A DNA stretch of 64,000 nt from Bacillus renqingensis (GCF_016464375.1 NZ_JADDIU010000003.1:184942-248941), one strand, 5' to 3'; shown: positions 54,559 through 64,000, counted from the first letter of the stretch. Numbers and translations: made by a program. The notes: a model not told the origin generated them from the sequence alone.

Positions 54559-56181
54559 ATGAAAGATGTAAAATGTGAATGTGGGCATGTAAATCCACAT
54601 GGAACCGTGTTGTGTGAGGCTTGCGGGAAAATTCTTGATGAAGAGGAAAACAAGAATCACCTGCTTGATATGCGCTACGAAGGTAGTGCTCGTCGCTCAC
54701 AAACCTATAACAAGACAATAATTGACAAGATATGGAACTTCTTTTCGTCTGTTAAGGTTGGGGTTTGGCTGATTGTCATTACTTTAATAGCTTCCATACT
54801 TGGAACGATACTTCCACAGGAAATGTACATAGATCTTCCCCCTGAAGTTTATTATCAACAAGAGTACGGTTGGTTTGGGAAACTGTACTACCAATTAGGT
54901 TTCCATGATTTATATGGTTCATGGTGGTATTTATTGTTAATTGCCTTAATCGGTATTTCGTTAGTGATTTGTAGTCTTGACCGGGTCGTTCCACTATATA
55001 AGGCATTAAAAGCTCAACGGGTAACAAGACATGAAGGCTTTTTAAAGCGACAACGTATCTTTGGTGTTAACCATCATATTGATGATAACGATTTAGCCAT
55101 CGTAAAGCAGCATTTATTACAAAAACACTATCATGTTCGGGAGGAAAATGGAGATTTGCTCGCGGAAAAAGGGCGCTTCTCTCGCTGGGGTCCGTATGTC
55201 AACCATGTTGGTTTAATTATTTTCCTTTTCGGTGGTATGCTTCGTTTTGTACCGGGGATGTATGTAAATGAAAACCTTTGGATTCGTGAAGGAGAGACAG
55301 CCGTAGTTCCGGAAACAGGTGAACAATTCTATCTGCAAAATAATCAGTTTATCCTGCAGCATTATGACAAGGATAAAAATAAAACCTTTGAAAAAGCATT
55401 AGAACGTGCCGGCGATGTCGTGAAAAACTACCAGTCAAATGTCGTGCTGTACAAACGTTCAGGTAAAAAGATTCCGGGTGAAACGCCGAAGCTTAAGAAG
55501 GTGAAGGAATATAAGGTGCGTGTGAATCATCCATTAACCTTTGATGGCTACTCTGTTTACCAAGCATCATTTAGAAGTGAAATGAATGCTATGACCTTTG
55601 CACTAACGAATAAAAAGACGAAGAAACCTGTTGGTGAACTGAAAATTAACCTGTTAAACCCAAAGGAAAAGTATGATTTAGGAAATGGTTATACGGTTGA
55701 AATCCTTAACTATTTTCCGGATTTTGAATTTGCGAAAAACGGGGAACCAAGCACGAAATCACGTGTGCCCAATAATCCTGCTTTTGTTTTTCGGATGTTC
55801 ACACCGGAAAAGCCCAAGGGAGAGACGAGCTTTGTTGCCATTCGGCAAACGATCGAACCGTTTGGTAATAATACGTATAAAATGGCATTTAAGGGCATCG
55901 ATACGAAAAATGTTTCCGGTCTTATCGTCCGTAAAGATTCATCGCTATGGGTCATTATCTTGGGAGGCATACTATTTATGATTGGTGTTGTCCAAGGTGC
56001 TTATTGGAATCACCGCCGGATCTGGGTGCAGCATAAGAATGGGGAAGTTTGGATTGCCGCACACACAAACAAGAATTGGTATGGCTTAAAGCGGGAAATT
56101 GAAAGGGTGTTAGAAAATACGAAACTGGATCTTCCGAAAGATCAGTTTCAAAACGAACAGACGGATAAGGAGGGAGCTTAG
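54559..56181 (+). CDS. resB: Cytochrome c biogenesis protein ResB
   Basis: 540-aa membrane protein of the system II haem delivery and ligation complex. A short zinc-ribbon-like N-terminus (CECGH ... CEACG) precedes helices at about 68-88, 118-140 and 208-228, a large extracytoplasmic domain and a final helix (SSLWVIILGGILFMIGVVQ). ATG 54559 follows AGGGAG. resC starts directly after its stop. Confidence 0.94.
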   Translation: MKDVKCECGHVNPHGTVLCEACGKILDEEENKNHLLDMRYEGSARRSQTYNKTIIDKIWNFFSSVKVGVWLIVITLIASILGTILPQEMYIDLPPEVYYQQEYGWFGKLYYQLGFHDLYGSWWYLLLIALIGISLVICSLDRVVPLYKALKAQRVTRHEGFLKRQRIFGVNHHIDDNDLAIVKQHLLQKHYHVREENGDLLAEKGRFSRWGPYVNHVGLIIFLFGGMLRFVPGMYVNENLWIREGETAVVPETGEQFYLQNNQFILQHYDKDKNKTFEKALERAGDVVKNYQSNVVLYKRSGKKIPGETPKLKKVKEYKVRVNHPLTFDGYSVYQASFRSEMNAMTFALTNKKTKKPVGELKINLLNPKEKYDLGNGYTVEILNYFPDFEFAKNGEPSTKSRVPNNPAFVFRMFTPEKPKGETSFVAIRQTIEPFGNNTYKMAFKGIDTKNVSGLIVRKDSSLWVIILGGILFMIGVVQGAYWNHRRIWVQHKNGEVWIAAHTNKNWYGLKREIERVLENTKLDLPKDQFQNEQTDKEGA

Positions 56182-57369
56182 TTGGCAACATTAAGTAGTA
56201 ATTTATTGTTTATTGCTTTTATTCTTTATTTAGTTGCAACCCTTTTTTTTGGGGGATCCATTAAAGCGAAGAAAGACTTAAATGATACAAAGACAACCAA
56301 TAAATGGGGGAAGATAGCGGTATTTTTAACAATTGTAGGTTTTGTTTCACAGCTGGGGTATTTTATTACCAGGTGGATTGCTGCCGGCCATGCCCCGGTA
56401 AGTAATATGTTTGAATTTACAACGTTTTTCGGTATGGCTTTAGTTGGGGCATTTATCGTCATTTATTTTATTTATCGAACGACATTACTTGGTTTATTCA
56501 CAATGCCTGTAGCCATCCTGGTGATTGCTTATGCGAGTATGTTCCCAAGAGATATTTCCCCGTTGATTCCGGCACTGCAAAGTTATTGGCTGCATATTCA
56601 TGTCACGACTGCAGCTATTGGGGAAGCAATCTTAGCGATCAGTTTTGCCGCCGGATTGATCTATCTTGTTAAAGTGATTGATCAGACAAAACCAAGCAAA
56701 CGGACATTTTGGCTGGAAGTAGTCATGTTTGCCTTAGTCGTTGTGATCGGATTTGTGGCAGTTTCATCGATTTTTAGCGGTGTCGGTTATCACGAGAAAT
56801 TTAATTGGACTGATAAACATGGTAACGAGGATGTTATGGAATATACCATGCCGGCCCTTACAGGACCGCATAAAGCAGAATTACTGACAGAAGGCGGGTT
56901 TCAACCATTAGTTGAAATGCCGGCCATTATCAATGCCAAAAAGCTAAACACAGTCATTTGGTCATTACTGGCAGGGGGGGTATTGTATAGCTTGATTCGA
57001 TTAATCATCAGAAAGCGAATTGCGGCAGCACTTAAACCGCTGGTAAAAAATATCAAACTCGATTTTGTCGATGAAATCAGCTATCGCTCCGTCTTAATTG
57101 GCTTTCCTGTTTTCACGTTAGGGGCACTCGTATTTGCCATGATTTGGGCGCAAGTGGCTTGGTCCCGTTTCTGGGGCTGGGATCCGAAAGAGGTATGGGC
57201 CTTGATCACCTGGCTATTTTATGCGGCATTTTTGCATTTGCGTTTATCAAAAGGGTGGCACGGGGAAAAGTCTGCATGGCTCGCTGTCATCGGTTTTGTG
57301 ATTATTATGTTCAACTTAGTTGCCGTAAACCTGGTTATTGCTGGTCTTCATTCTTATGCCGGTTCATGA
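56182..57369 (+). CDS. resC: Cytochrome c biogenesis protein ResC (CcsA family)
   Basis: 395-aa haem-handling protein. The tryptophan-rich WWD segment is [17 protein letters not shown], with conserved histidines in SYWLHIHV and near the C-terminus (AGLHSYA). TTG 56182 directly follows the resB stop, with AAGGAGG upstream. About eight membrane helices. A terminator separates it from resDE. Confidence 0.94.
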   Translation: MATLSSNLLFIAFILYLVATLFFGGSIKAKKDLNDTKTTNKWGKIAVFLTIVGFVSQLGYFITRWIAAGHAPVSNMFEFTTFFGMALVGAFIVIYFIYRTTLLGLFTMPVAILVIAYASMFPRDISPLIPALQSYWLHIHVTTAAIGEAILAISFAAGLIYLVKVIDQTKPSKRTFWLEVVMFALVVVIGFVAVSSIFSGVGYHEKFNWTDKHGNEDVMEYTMPALTGPHKAELLTEGGFQPLVEMPAIINAKKLNTVIWSLLAGGVLYSLIRLIIRKRIAAALKPLVKNIKLDFVDEISYRSVLIGFPVFTLGALVFAMIWAQVAWSRFWGWDPKEVWALITWLFYAAFLHLRLSKGWHGEKSAWLAVIGFVIIMFNLVAVNLVIAGLHSYAGS

Positions 57370-57378
57370 TGACAATTT

Positions 57379-57412
57379 AAAGCCTTCACTTTACGAAAGT
57401 GAAGGCTTTTTA
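57379..57412 (+). terminator. Terminator between resABC and resDE
   Basis: Perfect stem AAAGCCTTCACTTT and complement with 3-nt loop. resDE therefore needs its own promoter or read-through. Confidence 0.85.
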
Positions 57413-57523
57413 ACAAATATATTATTGTCATATTTTTGACACTTTTTAAGCTGTTTAATATCACAGAACATATGGCAAAATTGGAAACCATTTTGTAAAA
57501 TAAACACCATGGGGGGATTAATA

Positions 57524-58240
57524 ATGGAAAAAGACGTGAAAATTTTAGTTGTAGACGATGAAGAAAGAATTCGCCGCTTATTAAAAATGTATTTAGAGCG
57601 GGAAGATTATATAATAGATGAGGCTGAGGATGGCAATGAGGCTTTATCGAAAGCGATTGCTAATGAATATGATGTCATTCTCCTTGACCTCATGATGCCG
57701 GGCAAAGATGGGATGGAGGTTTGCCGCGAACTAAGGGAAAAAAAGGCTACTCCAGTTATTATGCTAACGGCTAGAGGGGAAGAAGTAAACCGCGTTCAGG
57801 GCTTTGAAGTCGGAACAGACGATTATATTGTGAAACCATTCAGCCCAAGAGAAGTTGTTTTACGAGTAAAGGCAATATTAAGAAGGGCATCACAAACTAG
57901 CTATTTGCAAACCGAAACAACAACAAAGGATGTCATTGTTTTCCCGCATTTAACGATTGATAATGATGCGCATCGAGTAACAGCCGACGGCAGGGAAGTC
58001 AGCCTAACGCCTAAAGAATATGAATTGCTTTATTTCCTCGCTAAAGCGCCTGATAAAGTATTTGATCGTGAACAATTATTAAAAGAAGTTTGGCATTATG
58101 AATTTTTTGGTGATTTACGTACAGTTGATACCCATGTGAAACGTCTCCGTGAAAAGTTAAATAAAGTATCTGAACAGGCTGCAAGAATGATTGTAACGGT
58201 TTGGGGTGTAGGTTACAAATTTGAGGTAACAAATGAATGA
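57524..58240 (+). CDS. resD: Response regulator ResD
   Basis: 238-aa OmpR-family regulator of aerobic and anaerobic respiration. The receiver domain has acidic pocket D11-D12, phosphoacceptor D55 ([11 protein letters not shown]) and the VKPF lysine; the C-terminal winged helix contains [15 protein letters not shown] 57524 follows GGGGGG. Overlaps resE by 4 bases. Confidence 0.95.
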   Translation: MEKDVKILVVDDEERIRRLLKMYLEREDYIIDEAEDGNEALSKAIANEYDVILLDLMMPGKDGMEVCRELREKKATPVIMLTARGEEVNRVQGFEVGTDDYIVKPFSPREVVLRVKAILRRASQTSYLQTETTTKDVIVFPHLTIDNDAHRVTADGREVSLTPKEYELLYFLAKAPDKVFDREQLLKEVWHYEFFGDLRTVDTHVKRLREKLNKVSEQAARMIVTVWGVGYKFEVTNE

Positions 58241-60018
58241 CCTTATTACGAAGTGTTGTAGGTAAGCTTTGGATTACCATCCTTTTATTAGTTTCATTTG
58301 TTCTGTTTATTTTAACGGTTATGCTTCTAGAGTTTTTTCAAAACTATACGATTGAAGAAACGAAGAGTAACTTAACCAATACTGCACAGAAAATCGCCCG
58401 AATTTTAGAAGAACACCCTAAAGATAAGCAGTCGATCGGATTAGAAATATCTTGGGAGGTAATTGACAAAGTAACCAAAGTGGTGATTATCAAAAACGAT
58501 CATGAAGTCTATTACTCCCCTAACACGGAAAGTGATCAAAAATTAACTATCCATGATATAAAAAGCGATCCTGAATTATCAAAGGTATTTCATAAAGACA
58601 TCACGGTGGAAAAGGTTTCAAACTTATCAACGAAAAATACGGCTAATAATGAAAATGCCAATTATTCTATCATTGGTGTACCACTTTATCTCTCAGGTGA
58701 TCATGGTGCAGTTTTTATTTACCAATCATTGGAGGTAATGAAGGATACATCTCGATCTACCACTAAGTTTATTATTCTCGTAGCCGGTGTTGCTATTGTC
58801 TTAACGACTATTTTTGCTTTCTTTTTATCGACAAGAATTACCGCCCCGCTCCGAAAAATGCGGGAGGCCGCTTTTGAGGTGGCCAGAGGGAAATTCGATA
58901 CGAAGGTTCCTATTCTCACCCATGATGAAATTGGTGAGCTGGCAACGGCCTTTAATCAAATGGGAAGGCAATTAAAATTTAATATGAATGCCCTTAGCCA
59001 AGAAAAAGAGCAGCTGTCAAGTATTTTAAGCAGTATGGCGGATGGTGTTATCACATTTAATCGCGATGGAACCATTCTGATTACCAATCCGCCGGGCGAT
59101 CGGTTTCTTCAATATTGGTATTATGAAAAAGGTGACAGCAGTGCTTCTGAGGCGATTCCCTACCAAGTAATGGAGTTATTTCAAAAAGCGGTAGAAACGG
59201 AAAAAGAACAGATGGGGGAGATATCACTTCAAGGCCGTCATTGGGTCATCCTTGTTACGCCGCTTTACAGCAATCAGTTTATCCGCGGGGCCGTTGCTGT
59301 CTTAAGAGACATGACCGAGGAAAGACAATTAGAAAAGATGCGAAAAGATTTTATTGCAAATGTTTCTCATGAGCTTAGGACTCCAATTTCCATGCTGCAG
59401 GGCTATAGTGAAGCAATCGTCGATGATATTGCAGAATCGCAGGAAGAGAAAAAGGAAATGGCGAAGGTCATTTATGATGAATCGCTCAGAATGGGACGTC
59501 TTGTGAATGAACTGCTTGATCTTGCACGGATGGAAGCAGGGCATATTCAATTGTCAATGGAGGAAATTAATCTGTCTTCCTTTATCAATCGAATTATTCA
59601 TAAATTTCAAGGGTTGGCAAAGGATAATGAAATTTATTTAGACGCTGAAATTGAAGGCGGGATTGACTCCGTTTTCCTTGACCCTGATCGAATAGAGCAG
59701 GTTCTCACTAATCTAATTGATAACGCCATTAGGCATACGCCAAAAGGCGGTTCAGTCAAATTAACGGTTGTTTTAGAGGAAGATAAAGGGGTTAGGATAA
59801 ATGTAAAGGATTCGGGGACAGGTATTCCGGAAGAGGATTTACCATTTGTTTTTGAGCGCTTTTATAAGGCCGATAAAGCGAGAACAAGAGGAAAATCAGG
59901 GACAGGACTCGGACTTGCCATCGCCAAAAACATCATTGATGCTCATAAAGGGACAATTTCAGTTCATAGCAAGCTTGGTCAAGGAACGACATTTTCCTTC
60001 TTTATACCACGAAAATAG
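58237..60018 (+). CDS. resE: Sensor histidine kinase ResE
   Basis: 593-aa kinase partner of ResD. Two membrane helices (about 10-31 and 178-198) flank an extracytoplasmic loop; HAMP, a PAS-like domain, HisKA with H378 in NVSHELRTP, and an ATPase domain ([42 protein letters not shown]) follow. ATGA overlap with resD. Confidence 0.95.
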   Translation: MTLLRSVVGKLWITILLLVSFVLFILTVMLLEFFQNYTIEETKSNLTNTAQKIARILEEHPKDKQSIGLEISWEVIDKVTKVVIIKNDHEVYYSPNTESDQKLTIHDIKSDPELSKVFHKDITVEKVSNLSTKNTANNENANYSIIGVPLYLSGDHGAVFIYQSLEVMKDTSRSTTKFIILVAGVAIVLTTIFAFFLSTRITAPLRKMREAAFEVARGKFDTKVPILTHDEIGELATAFNQMGRQLKFNMNALSQEKEQLSSILSSMADGVITFNRDGTILITNPPGDRFLQYWYYEKGDSSASEAIPYQVMELFQKAVETEKEQMGEISLQGRHWVILVTPLYSNQFIRGAVAVLRDMTEERQLEKMRKDFIANVSHELRTPISMLQGYSEAIVDDIAESQEEKKEMAKVIYDESLRMGRLVNELLDLARMEAGHIQLSMEEINLSSFINRIIHKFQGLAKDNEIYLDAEIEGGIDSVFLDPDRIEQVLTNLIDNAIRHTPKGGSVKLTVVLEEDKGVRINVKDSGTGIPEEDLPFVFERFYKADKARTRGKSGTGLGLAIAKNIIDAHKGTISVHSKLGQGTTFSFFIPRK

Positions 60019-60100
60019 TAGGATATTTAAGCTTTTTGCCGACTTTTCTTGATTCACGAGAAACAAACAAATTAAGGGCGGCTGGAGTAAGAACATATTA

Positions 60101-60133
60101 GAGGCTCATCCAATGATTGGATGGGTCTTTTTA
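60101..60133 (+). terminator. Terminator after resE
   Basis: Stem around CATCCAAT/ATTGGATG followed by TCTTTTT. Confidence 0.75.
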
Positions 60134-60184
60134 TGATGAAAAACATCTTCCTTTTTATTGGCAAACAGTCTATATTTAATAAGT

Positions 60185-60234
60185 AAGCATAAATTTTTCG
60201 ACTTTGACAGCTCAAGGCGCCCTGCGCATTTCTT
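60185..60234. repeat. Core-less remnant of the dispersed palindrome element
   Basis: Keeps the left end (AAGCATAAATTTTTCGACTT, then CAGCTC) joined directly to the right end (GGCGCCCTGCGCATTTCTT), with the whole variable core missing. Confidence 0.75.
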
Positions 60235-60241
60235 GTAAACT

Positions 60242-60267
60242 TGAAACTTTTATACATATCTAACGAC
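60242..60267 (+). promoter_or_regulatory. ECF-type (SigX-like) promoter of sigX
   Basis: TGAAAC, 16-bp spacer, CGAC: the ECF pattern used by SigX and SigW. sigX is autoregulated in B. subtilis. Confidence 0.75.
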
Positions 60268-60294
60268 TAATTTAATGAACGGGGAGGAGAGATG

Positions 60295-60846
60295 ATGGAC
60301 TCCGTTTTCGATGAGCTTTATAATAACTACCACCAAGATGTCTTTCAATTTTTATTTTATATGGTTAGAAATAGAGAACAGGCAGAGGATCTGGTTCAGG
60401 AGGTCTATATTAGAGTATTTAAGTCTTATCATCGGTTTGAGGGGAAAAGCAGCGAAAAAACATGGCTTTTTTCCATCGCACGAAATGTGGCGATTGATTA
60501 TTTTCGTAAGCAGAAAGGTTGGAAGGACAAACTGCTGGAAAGGTTTGATTGGTCATCCAGCCAAGTGAAGGATGATGATCCGATTCCAGAAGAGATTACC
60601 GTTCAAAAGGAAGAAATTCAATGGGTTTATAAATGCTTAGAATATTGTACGGCTGATCAAAGAGCAGTCATCATTTTTCGATTTTTGCATGATTTATCCA
60701 TCTCGGAAACGGCCGAAGCGCTAGGTTGGTCTGAAAGTAAAGTGAAAACAACGCAGCACCGTACGTTAAAGCTGATAAAGAAGCAGATGGAATCCTTGTA
60801 TCAAAAGGAGGGGTTAACTAGTGAAAAAGTCAGAGTGGAGCGATAG
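60295..60846 (+). CDS. sigX: ECF sigma factor SigX
   Basis: 183-aa extracytoplasmic-function sigma factor for envelope genes. Region 2 reads YHQDVFQFLFYMVRNREQAE with DLVQEVYIRVFKSYH; region 4 has SISETAEALGWSESKVKTTQ. Two ATGs in tandem (60292, 60295) follow GGAGGAG; spacing favours the second. Overlaps rsiX by 26 bases. Confidence 0.94.
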   Translation: MDSVFDELYNNYHQDVFQFLFYMVRNREQAEDLVQEVYIRVFKSYHRFEGKSSEKTWLFSIARNVAIDYFRKQKGWKDKLLERFDWSSSQVKDDDPIPEEITVQKEEIQWVYKCLEYCTADQRAVIIFRFLHDLSISETAEALGWSESKVKTTQHRTLKLIKKQMESLYQKEGLTSEKVRVER

Positions 60847-61993
60847 AGAAATTGAGAGATTATTGCGGCAAATGCCTATAATACAAGATCATCGCAATCC
60901 TCGTGACATTTACGATAATCTTTCCCTAAAAAAGCGAAAAATGTTTTCGTGGGTTTTACCAAGCATCGCGACTGCCGCAGCATTGTTCCTATTCCTTATT
61001 CTTGGAGCTAAACTCATGGATAGAGGACCGTTTTCACAGTTATCATTAGATAGAGCAAGCGATAAACAGCCTTCTGAACAAAACATTGTCATGAAAAAAA
61101 AAGAGGATGCACTTGCAATAAAAGAATCTTTATCAAAACCAGAGAATCTAAAGCAAGCCAGTAAGGACCTTTTGAAATCAGCCGTCTATGAAGATGAAGT
61201 AGCAAATGGAAAGGTAATTACCTACTGGATTCCGGACGATCAGGCACAAAATCTTATCCCGATCTCCACGATTGTTCAAGATCCGGAAAATAAATCTTGG
61301 CTGGATATCTTTAATGAAAAAATGACCGAGCTGAATGAAAATAAATGGGGACTTGCTGACTATTACCCGTTAAATGCAGAATTTAGCTATGATAAAAGAA
61401 ATCATACTCTTGATGTCAATGTTCCCGCTGACCACCAATACGGGCAAGGGTCTGCGAATGAATTGATGTTTATGAATATTATTAAAAAGGATATCTCATC
61501 AAATAGTAATGTAAAGAAGGTTCGATTGTTTACAAACGGGCAGCCGGGAATTGAATTTGGGAATACAGGCATCAAGGAAGAATTCAATATAGAACCCGAA
61601 AAAAACCAGGCCTATTTCTTTTACTATCCTAATGATCACAAAATTCCATATCTCGTACCGACAACGGTATCATTTAAAACGATTAAGGAAGCGATTGTAG
61701 CAATGAAGAAAGATCAGCCTGATTTAGGGTTAAAGAAGTCCATGCTCCTTAAGCTTCGGGAAAAAGATATTTCAATTCGAAATAAAACATTATATGTATC
61801 AATGGAAAAGAATTCAAGGATAAACAATGACCAATTTACATTGTTTTCATTTGAGGCTTTATTGTTAACAGCGAAAGAATTTGGTATAGAAAAAGTAGTT
61901 ATCAAGAATCCACCATCAAAACAGATCGGCCCATTTGAGCTTACTAAAGAAAATAAGGTACCAATCGCACCAAACCTGCGTAAGATAAAATGA
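60821..61993 (+). CDS. rsiX: Anti-sigma X factor RsiX
   Basis: 390-aa membrane anti-sigma factor. A short cytoplasmic N-terminus (EWSDREIERLLRQMP) binds SigX, one membrane helix lies at about 43-66, and a large outside domain has two repeated GerMN-like halves (around 120-240 and 250-375). GTG 60821 follows AAAGGAGGGG within sigX. Confidence 0.9.
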   Translation: MKKSEWSDREIERLLRQMPIIQDHRNPRDIYDNLSLKKRKMFSWVLPSIATAAALFLFLILGAKLMDRGPFSQLSLDRASDKQPSEQNIVMKKKEDALAIKESLSKPENLKQASKDLLKSAVYEDEVANGKVITYWIPDDQAQNLIPISTIVQDPENKSWLDIFNEKMTELNENKWGLADYYPLNAEFSYDKRNHTLDVNVPADHQYGQGSANELMFMNIIKKDISSNSNVKKVRLFTNGQPGIEFGNTGIKEEFNIEPEKNQAYFFYYPNDHKIPYLVPTTVSFKTIKEAIVAMKKDQPDLGLKKSMLLKLREKDISIRNKTLYVSMEKNSRINNDQFTLFSFEALLLTAKEFGIEKVVIKNPPSKQIGPFELTKENKVPIAPNLRKIK

Positions 61994-62001
61994 CGGCTTA
62001 T

Positions 62002-62032
62002 AATCAACTTTTTTGGTTGATTATTTTTTTTG
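62002..62032 (+). terminator. Terminator after rsiX
   Basis: Stem AATCAAC/GGTTGATT with T8 tail. Confidence 0.8.
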
Positions 62033-62162
62033 TATAAAAAACGGATATCTCCAAAATATAACAAATATGTTTAGTCCACCTCGCGTATCATGTTCTAAAG
62101 ATGAGGATTAAAACATATCGTGAGGAGGAGAGTCTTGAATTTAAGGAGGAAAAGGGAAAGAA

Positions 62163-62744
62163 ATGCGTGACTACATAAGGAGATTTTTAATTGCCATCAT
62201 CATGGCGCTTTGTGTAAGTTTATTATTTCTAGGTGGTAGACACTCGGAAGCGGCAGGTTTGCCTGAAAAACAGGCTCATCATCATTGGATATGGCCTGCA
62301 GACGGTGTCATTTCGGACACCTATGGAACAAGAATGGGCAAGCATAAAGGAATAGATATTGCTGGGGAAATGGATACTCCAATTCTAGCCGTGGAGGATG
62401 GAGTAGTGGAGAAATCCTATTTCTCCGATACATATGGAAATGTACTATTTATTAAGCATCCTCAAAAATTCGTAACGGTTTATGCCCATTTAAATAAACG
62501 TTCCGTTATTGAAGGGCAAAACATCAAACAAGGCCAAATCATTGGCAAGATGGGGCAAACTGGACAAGCTACCGGTATCCATCTTCATTTTGAGACACAT
62601 CAAGGCGAATGGAGATTCGATAAAAAATACGCCATTGATCCAGAAAAGCTGTTAGGCAGCACAGATGTTGGAGAATTTGTTCAGGCGGGGGTTGCCAGTC
62701 ATGGTTTTACCAGCCAACTCCTCTGTTCGGGAACAAACCGATAA
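62163..62744 (+). CDS. M23-family metallopeptidase (LysM domain lost by frameshift)
   Basis: 193 aa as read. Signal peptide or anchor (RRFLIAIIMALCVSLLFLGG), then a peptidase domain with zinc motifs HKGIDI and IHLHFE, the pattern of peptidoglycan endopeptidases. After EFVQAGV the frame turns to unrelated residues and stops. Dropping one G from the G5 run at 62687-62691 restores a continuous protein of about 250 aa ending in LysM. ATG 62163 has a weak GGGAAAG; AAGGAGG lies 16 bases upstream. Confidence 0.8.
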   Translation: MRDYIRRFLIAIIMALCVSLLFLGGRHSEAAGLPEKQAHHHWIWPADGVISDTYGTRMGKHKGIDIAGEMDTPILAVEDGVVEKSYFSDTYGNVLFIKHPQKFVTVYAHLNKRSVIEGQNIKQGQIIGKMGQTGQATGIHLHFETHQGEWRFDKKYAIDPEKLLGSTDVGEFVQAGVASHGFTSQLLCSGTNR

Positions 62745-62916
62745 GGATACAAAACAATCCGTTAAGTCCGGATACAATCGCAAAATTATTGTTCAAAAAG
62801 GGGATACCCTTTATTCCATTGCTCTGAAGCAAAATGTAACAGTTGCAAGAATTAAAGAATGTAACCACTTGACTTCCGACCTTATCATCCCAAACCAGGT
62901 GTTAATATTAAAATAA
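62692..62916 (+). pseudogene. Detached LysM domain of the frameshifted M23 gene
   Basis: In the +1 frame after the G run, 74 codons encode a Ser/Lys linker and a complete LysM domain (KIIVQKGDTLYSIALKQNVT ... LIIPNQVLILK). There is no ribosome site of its own, so it is most likely the lost 3' part of the M23 gene rather than a separate gene. Confidence 0.75.
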
Positions 62917-62925
62917 CGAAACAAC

Positions 62926-62965
62926 AGGTTGTGGACAAAATATGTCTGCAGCCTTTTATTTTTAT
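62926..62965 (+). terminator. Terminator after the M23/LysM region
   Basis: Imperfect stem AGGTTGTGGACA/TGTCTGCAGCCT (with wobbles) followed by TTTATTTTT. Confidence 0.65.
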
Positions 62966-62984
62966 TAAAATTAACGCCATTTAC

Positions 62985-63013
62985 TTAACAAAGCTGTATT
63001 TTTTAAGTATAAT
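62985..63013 (+). promoter_or_regulatory. SigA-type promoter of the ribU riboswitch transcript
   Basis: TTAACA, 17-bp spacer, TATAAT, about 20 bases before the RFN element. Confidence 0.75.
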
Positions 63014-63035
63014 AAGAATGTAATTTTATATCGAT

Positions 63036-63162
63036 CTATCTTCGGGGCAGGGTGAAATTCCCGATCGGCGGTATTAGAATAAATTCTTAAGCCCGCGAGC
63101 CTTTTAAGGCAGGATTTGGTGTGATTCCAAAGCCGACAGTATAGTCTGGATGGGAGAAGATG
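63036..63162 (+). ncRNA. FMN riboswitch (RFN element)
   Basis: Conserved RFN blocks are in order: TCTTCGGGGCAGGGTGAAAT, TCCCGATCGGCGGT, AGCCCGCGAGCC, TTGGTGTGATTCC, AAAGCCGACAGTATAGTC and GGATGGGAGAAGATGGA. With the downstream terminator it should shut off ribU when FMN is plentiful. Confidence 0.95.
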
Positions 63163-63225
63163 GAGGTTCTGCAGACGTTCAAAAAATTTTATCGTTCGAA
63201 CGTTTATTAAGCGTGCCTAAACTAT

Positions 63226-63262
63226 CTCCCTCAAGCGAATTTCTTGAGGGAGTTTTATTTTG
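63226..63262 (+). terminator. Riboswitch expression-platform terminator
   Basis: Stem CTCCCTCAAG/CTTGAGGGAG with 7-nt loop and TTTTATTTT, between the RFN element and ribU. Confidence 0.85.
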
Positions 63263-63321
63263 TGCGTCTGTTTGCTGAATCCCTCTTCCAAGCATGATGG
63301 ATCAAAAAAGGAGAGAGGAAG

Positions 63322-63897
63322 ATGAAAAGGATGAAAAACACAAAGATTAGGGCAATGGTATCAATTGGGATGCTAAGCAGTATTGCTTATTTATTAATGC
63401 TGCTAAACTTTCCGCTGCCGCTGTTTCCAAATTTCTTGCTGGTTGATTTTAGTGATATTCCGGGACTTATTGCGACACTGATTTTTGGACCGGTTGCCGG
63501 AATATTAGTTGAATTTTTCAAAAACGTCCTAGATTATATTGCAACAGGGAGTCAAACAGGGATTCCTGTAGGTCATATTGCAAACTTTTTAGCTGGTATC
63601 GTCTTTATCCTGCCTACCTATTTTGTTTATAACAAGCTCAAAACCAAAAAGGGTATGACGTTTGCTTTAATCGCGGGAACGATGATCATGGCCGGCGTGA
63701 TGAGTATTCTAAATTACTTTGTCATTTTACCGGCCTATACAGTATTATTGAATATGCCGGATATGCGGAATTTGGTGGTTCCTTTTATTCTGCCATTTAA
63801 CATTTTAAAAGGTGTGATGATGTCAACCATCTTTATGCTGCTATTTATCCGGATGCAAGCATGGATTAATAAATTTACAGTTATCAAAAATGTTTAA
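63322..63897 (+). CDS. ribU: Riboflavin ECF transporter S component RibU (FmnP/YpaA)
   Basis: 191-aa membrane protein that binds riboflavin and works with the shared ECF ATPases and EcfT. Typical start KIRAMVSIGMLSSIAYLLML, then NFPLPLFPNFLLVDFSDIPG and GPVAGILVEFFKN; about six helices. ATG 63322 follows AAGGAGAGAGG. Placement behind an FMN riboswitch supports the substrate. Confidence 0.95.
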   Translation: MKRMKNTKIRAMVSIGMLSSIAYLLMLLNFPLPLFPNFLLVDFSDIPGLIATLIFGPVAGILVEFFKNVLDYIATGSQTGIPVGHIANFLAGIVFILPTYFVYNKLKTKKGMTFALIAGTMIMAGVMSILNYFVILPAYTVLLNMPDMRNLVVPFILPFNILKGVMMSTIFMLLFIRMQAWINKFTVIKNV

Positions 63898-63905
63898 GAT
63901 ACTAT

Positions 63906-63931
63906 AAAAAGCAGCCGCGATGGCTGCTTTT
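63906..63931 (+). terminator. Terminator after ribU
   Basis: Perfect stem AAAAGCAGCC/GGCTGCTTTT with 5-nt loop. The last 69 bases of the window contain no gene that I can support. Confidence 0.85.
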
Positions 63932-64000
63932 ATTCTGGAATTTTAAAAACCCCCCGTACTAAAGAGAGGGCACTGAAAAAGTCCACCTAATTAATGGAAA

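Noticed and set aside
63950..64000. GGGCACTGAAAAAGTCCACC near the window end as a possible IS terminal repeat
   Set aside because: It reminded me of transposon ends, but the partner end and transposase lie outside the window, so it cannot be supported.

Overview
The window is a contiguous piece of a low-GC, spore-forming Firmicute chromosome. Protein sequences and gene order match the Bacillus subtilis region bkdB-yqiW-yqj-yqk-spoIIM-fur-dacF-spoIIA-spoVA-lysA-scpAB-dacB-spmAB-resABCDE-sigX. The dispersed repeats and the mutAB-meaB insertion beside the bkd operon suggest a Bacillaceae genus other than Bacillus sensu stricto (a Neobacillus- or Mesobacillus-like organism is my inference). No tRNA, rRNA, prophage, complete IS or CRISPR array is visible.

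Layout. 1-13.4 kb holds the end of the branched-chain 2-oxoacid dehydrogenase operon, then methylmalonyl-CoA mutase (mutA, mutB) and its chaperone meaB, bacilliredoxin brxB, an arginine-type ABC importer (artPQR), a Prli42 miniprotein, methylmalonyl-CoA epimerase, an acyl-CoA carboxyltransferase and a PepT-like peptidase. Together they form a route from valine and isoleucine through propionyl- and methylmalonyl-CoA to succinyl-CoA. 13.4-22.3 kb holds a Y-family polymerase, zwf, rnz, namA, proI under a T-box, yqjP, yqjQ and yqzH. 22.3-30.5 kb holds a CarD-like regulator behind a perfect hairpin, a cold-shock protein, LexA-controlled uvrX/yqjX, a yqkB (HesB-family) gene with an in-frame UGA, yqkD, yqkE, yqkF, mciZ, nudF and an endonuclease Q-like gene. 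30.5-45 kb is the sporulation core: spoIIM, fur, xerD, deoB-punA-pdp, dacF, spoIIAA-AB-sigF, spoVAA-AB-AF and lysA. 45-64 kb holds an orphan ribT, ypuF, a YjcZ-type miniprotein, scpAB, ypuI, sodF, dacB-spmAB, rluB, resABCDE, sigX-rsiX, a frameshifted M23/LysM gene and ribU behind an FMN riboswitch.

Regulation can be read in many places. There are SigH plus Spo0A-box signals before spoIIAA, SigF/SigG-type promoters before dacF and spoVAA, SigE-type boxes before mciZ and dacB, a LexA box before uvrX, a PerR-like box before fur, an ECF promoter before sigX, a proline T-box and an FMN riboswitch.

The most unusual signals are: (1) yqkB, whose frame is open for 75 codons past a UGA at the cysteine cluster and is followed by a bacterial-SECIS-like hairpin, making it a candidate selenoprotein; (2) a family of dispersed nested-palindrome elements (at least seven full or partial copies) whose stems covary between copies and which are tandemly repeated in the spoIIA leader; (3) two perfect 45-bp palindromes, one of which supplies the end and stop codon of pdp; (4) a perfect 17-bp-arm hairpin abutting the ribosome binding site of the CarD-like gene; (5) a degenerate 20-21 bp tandem repeat before rluB.
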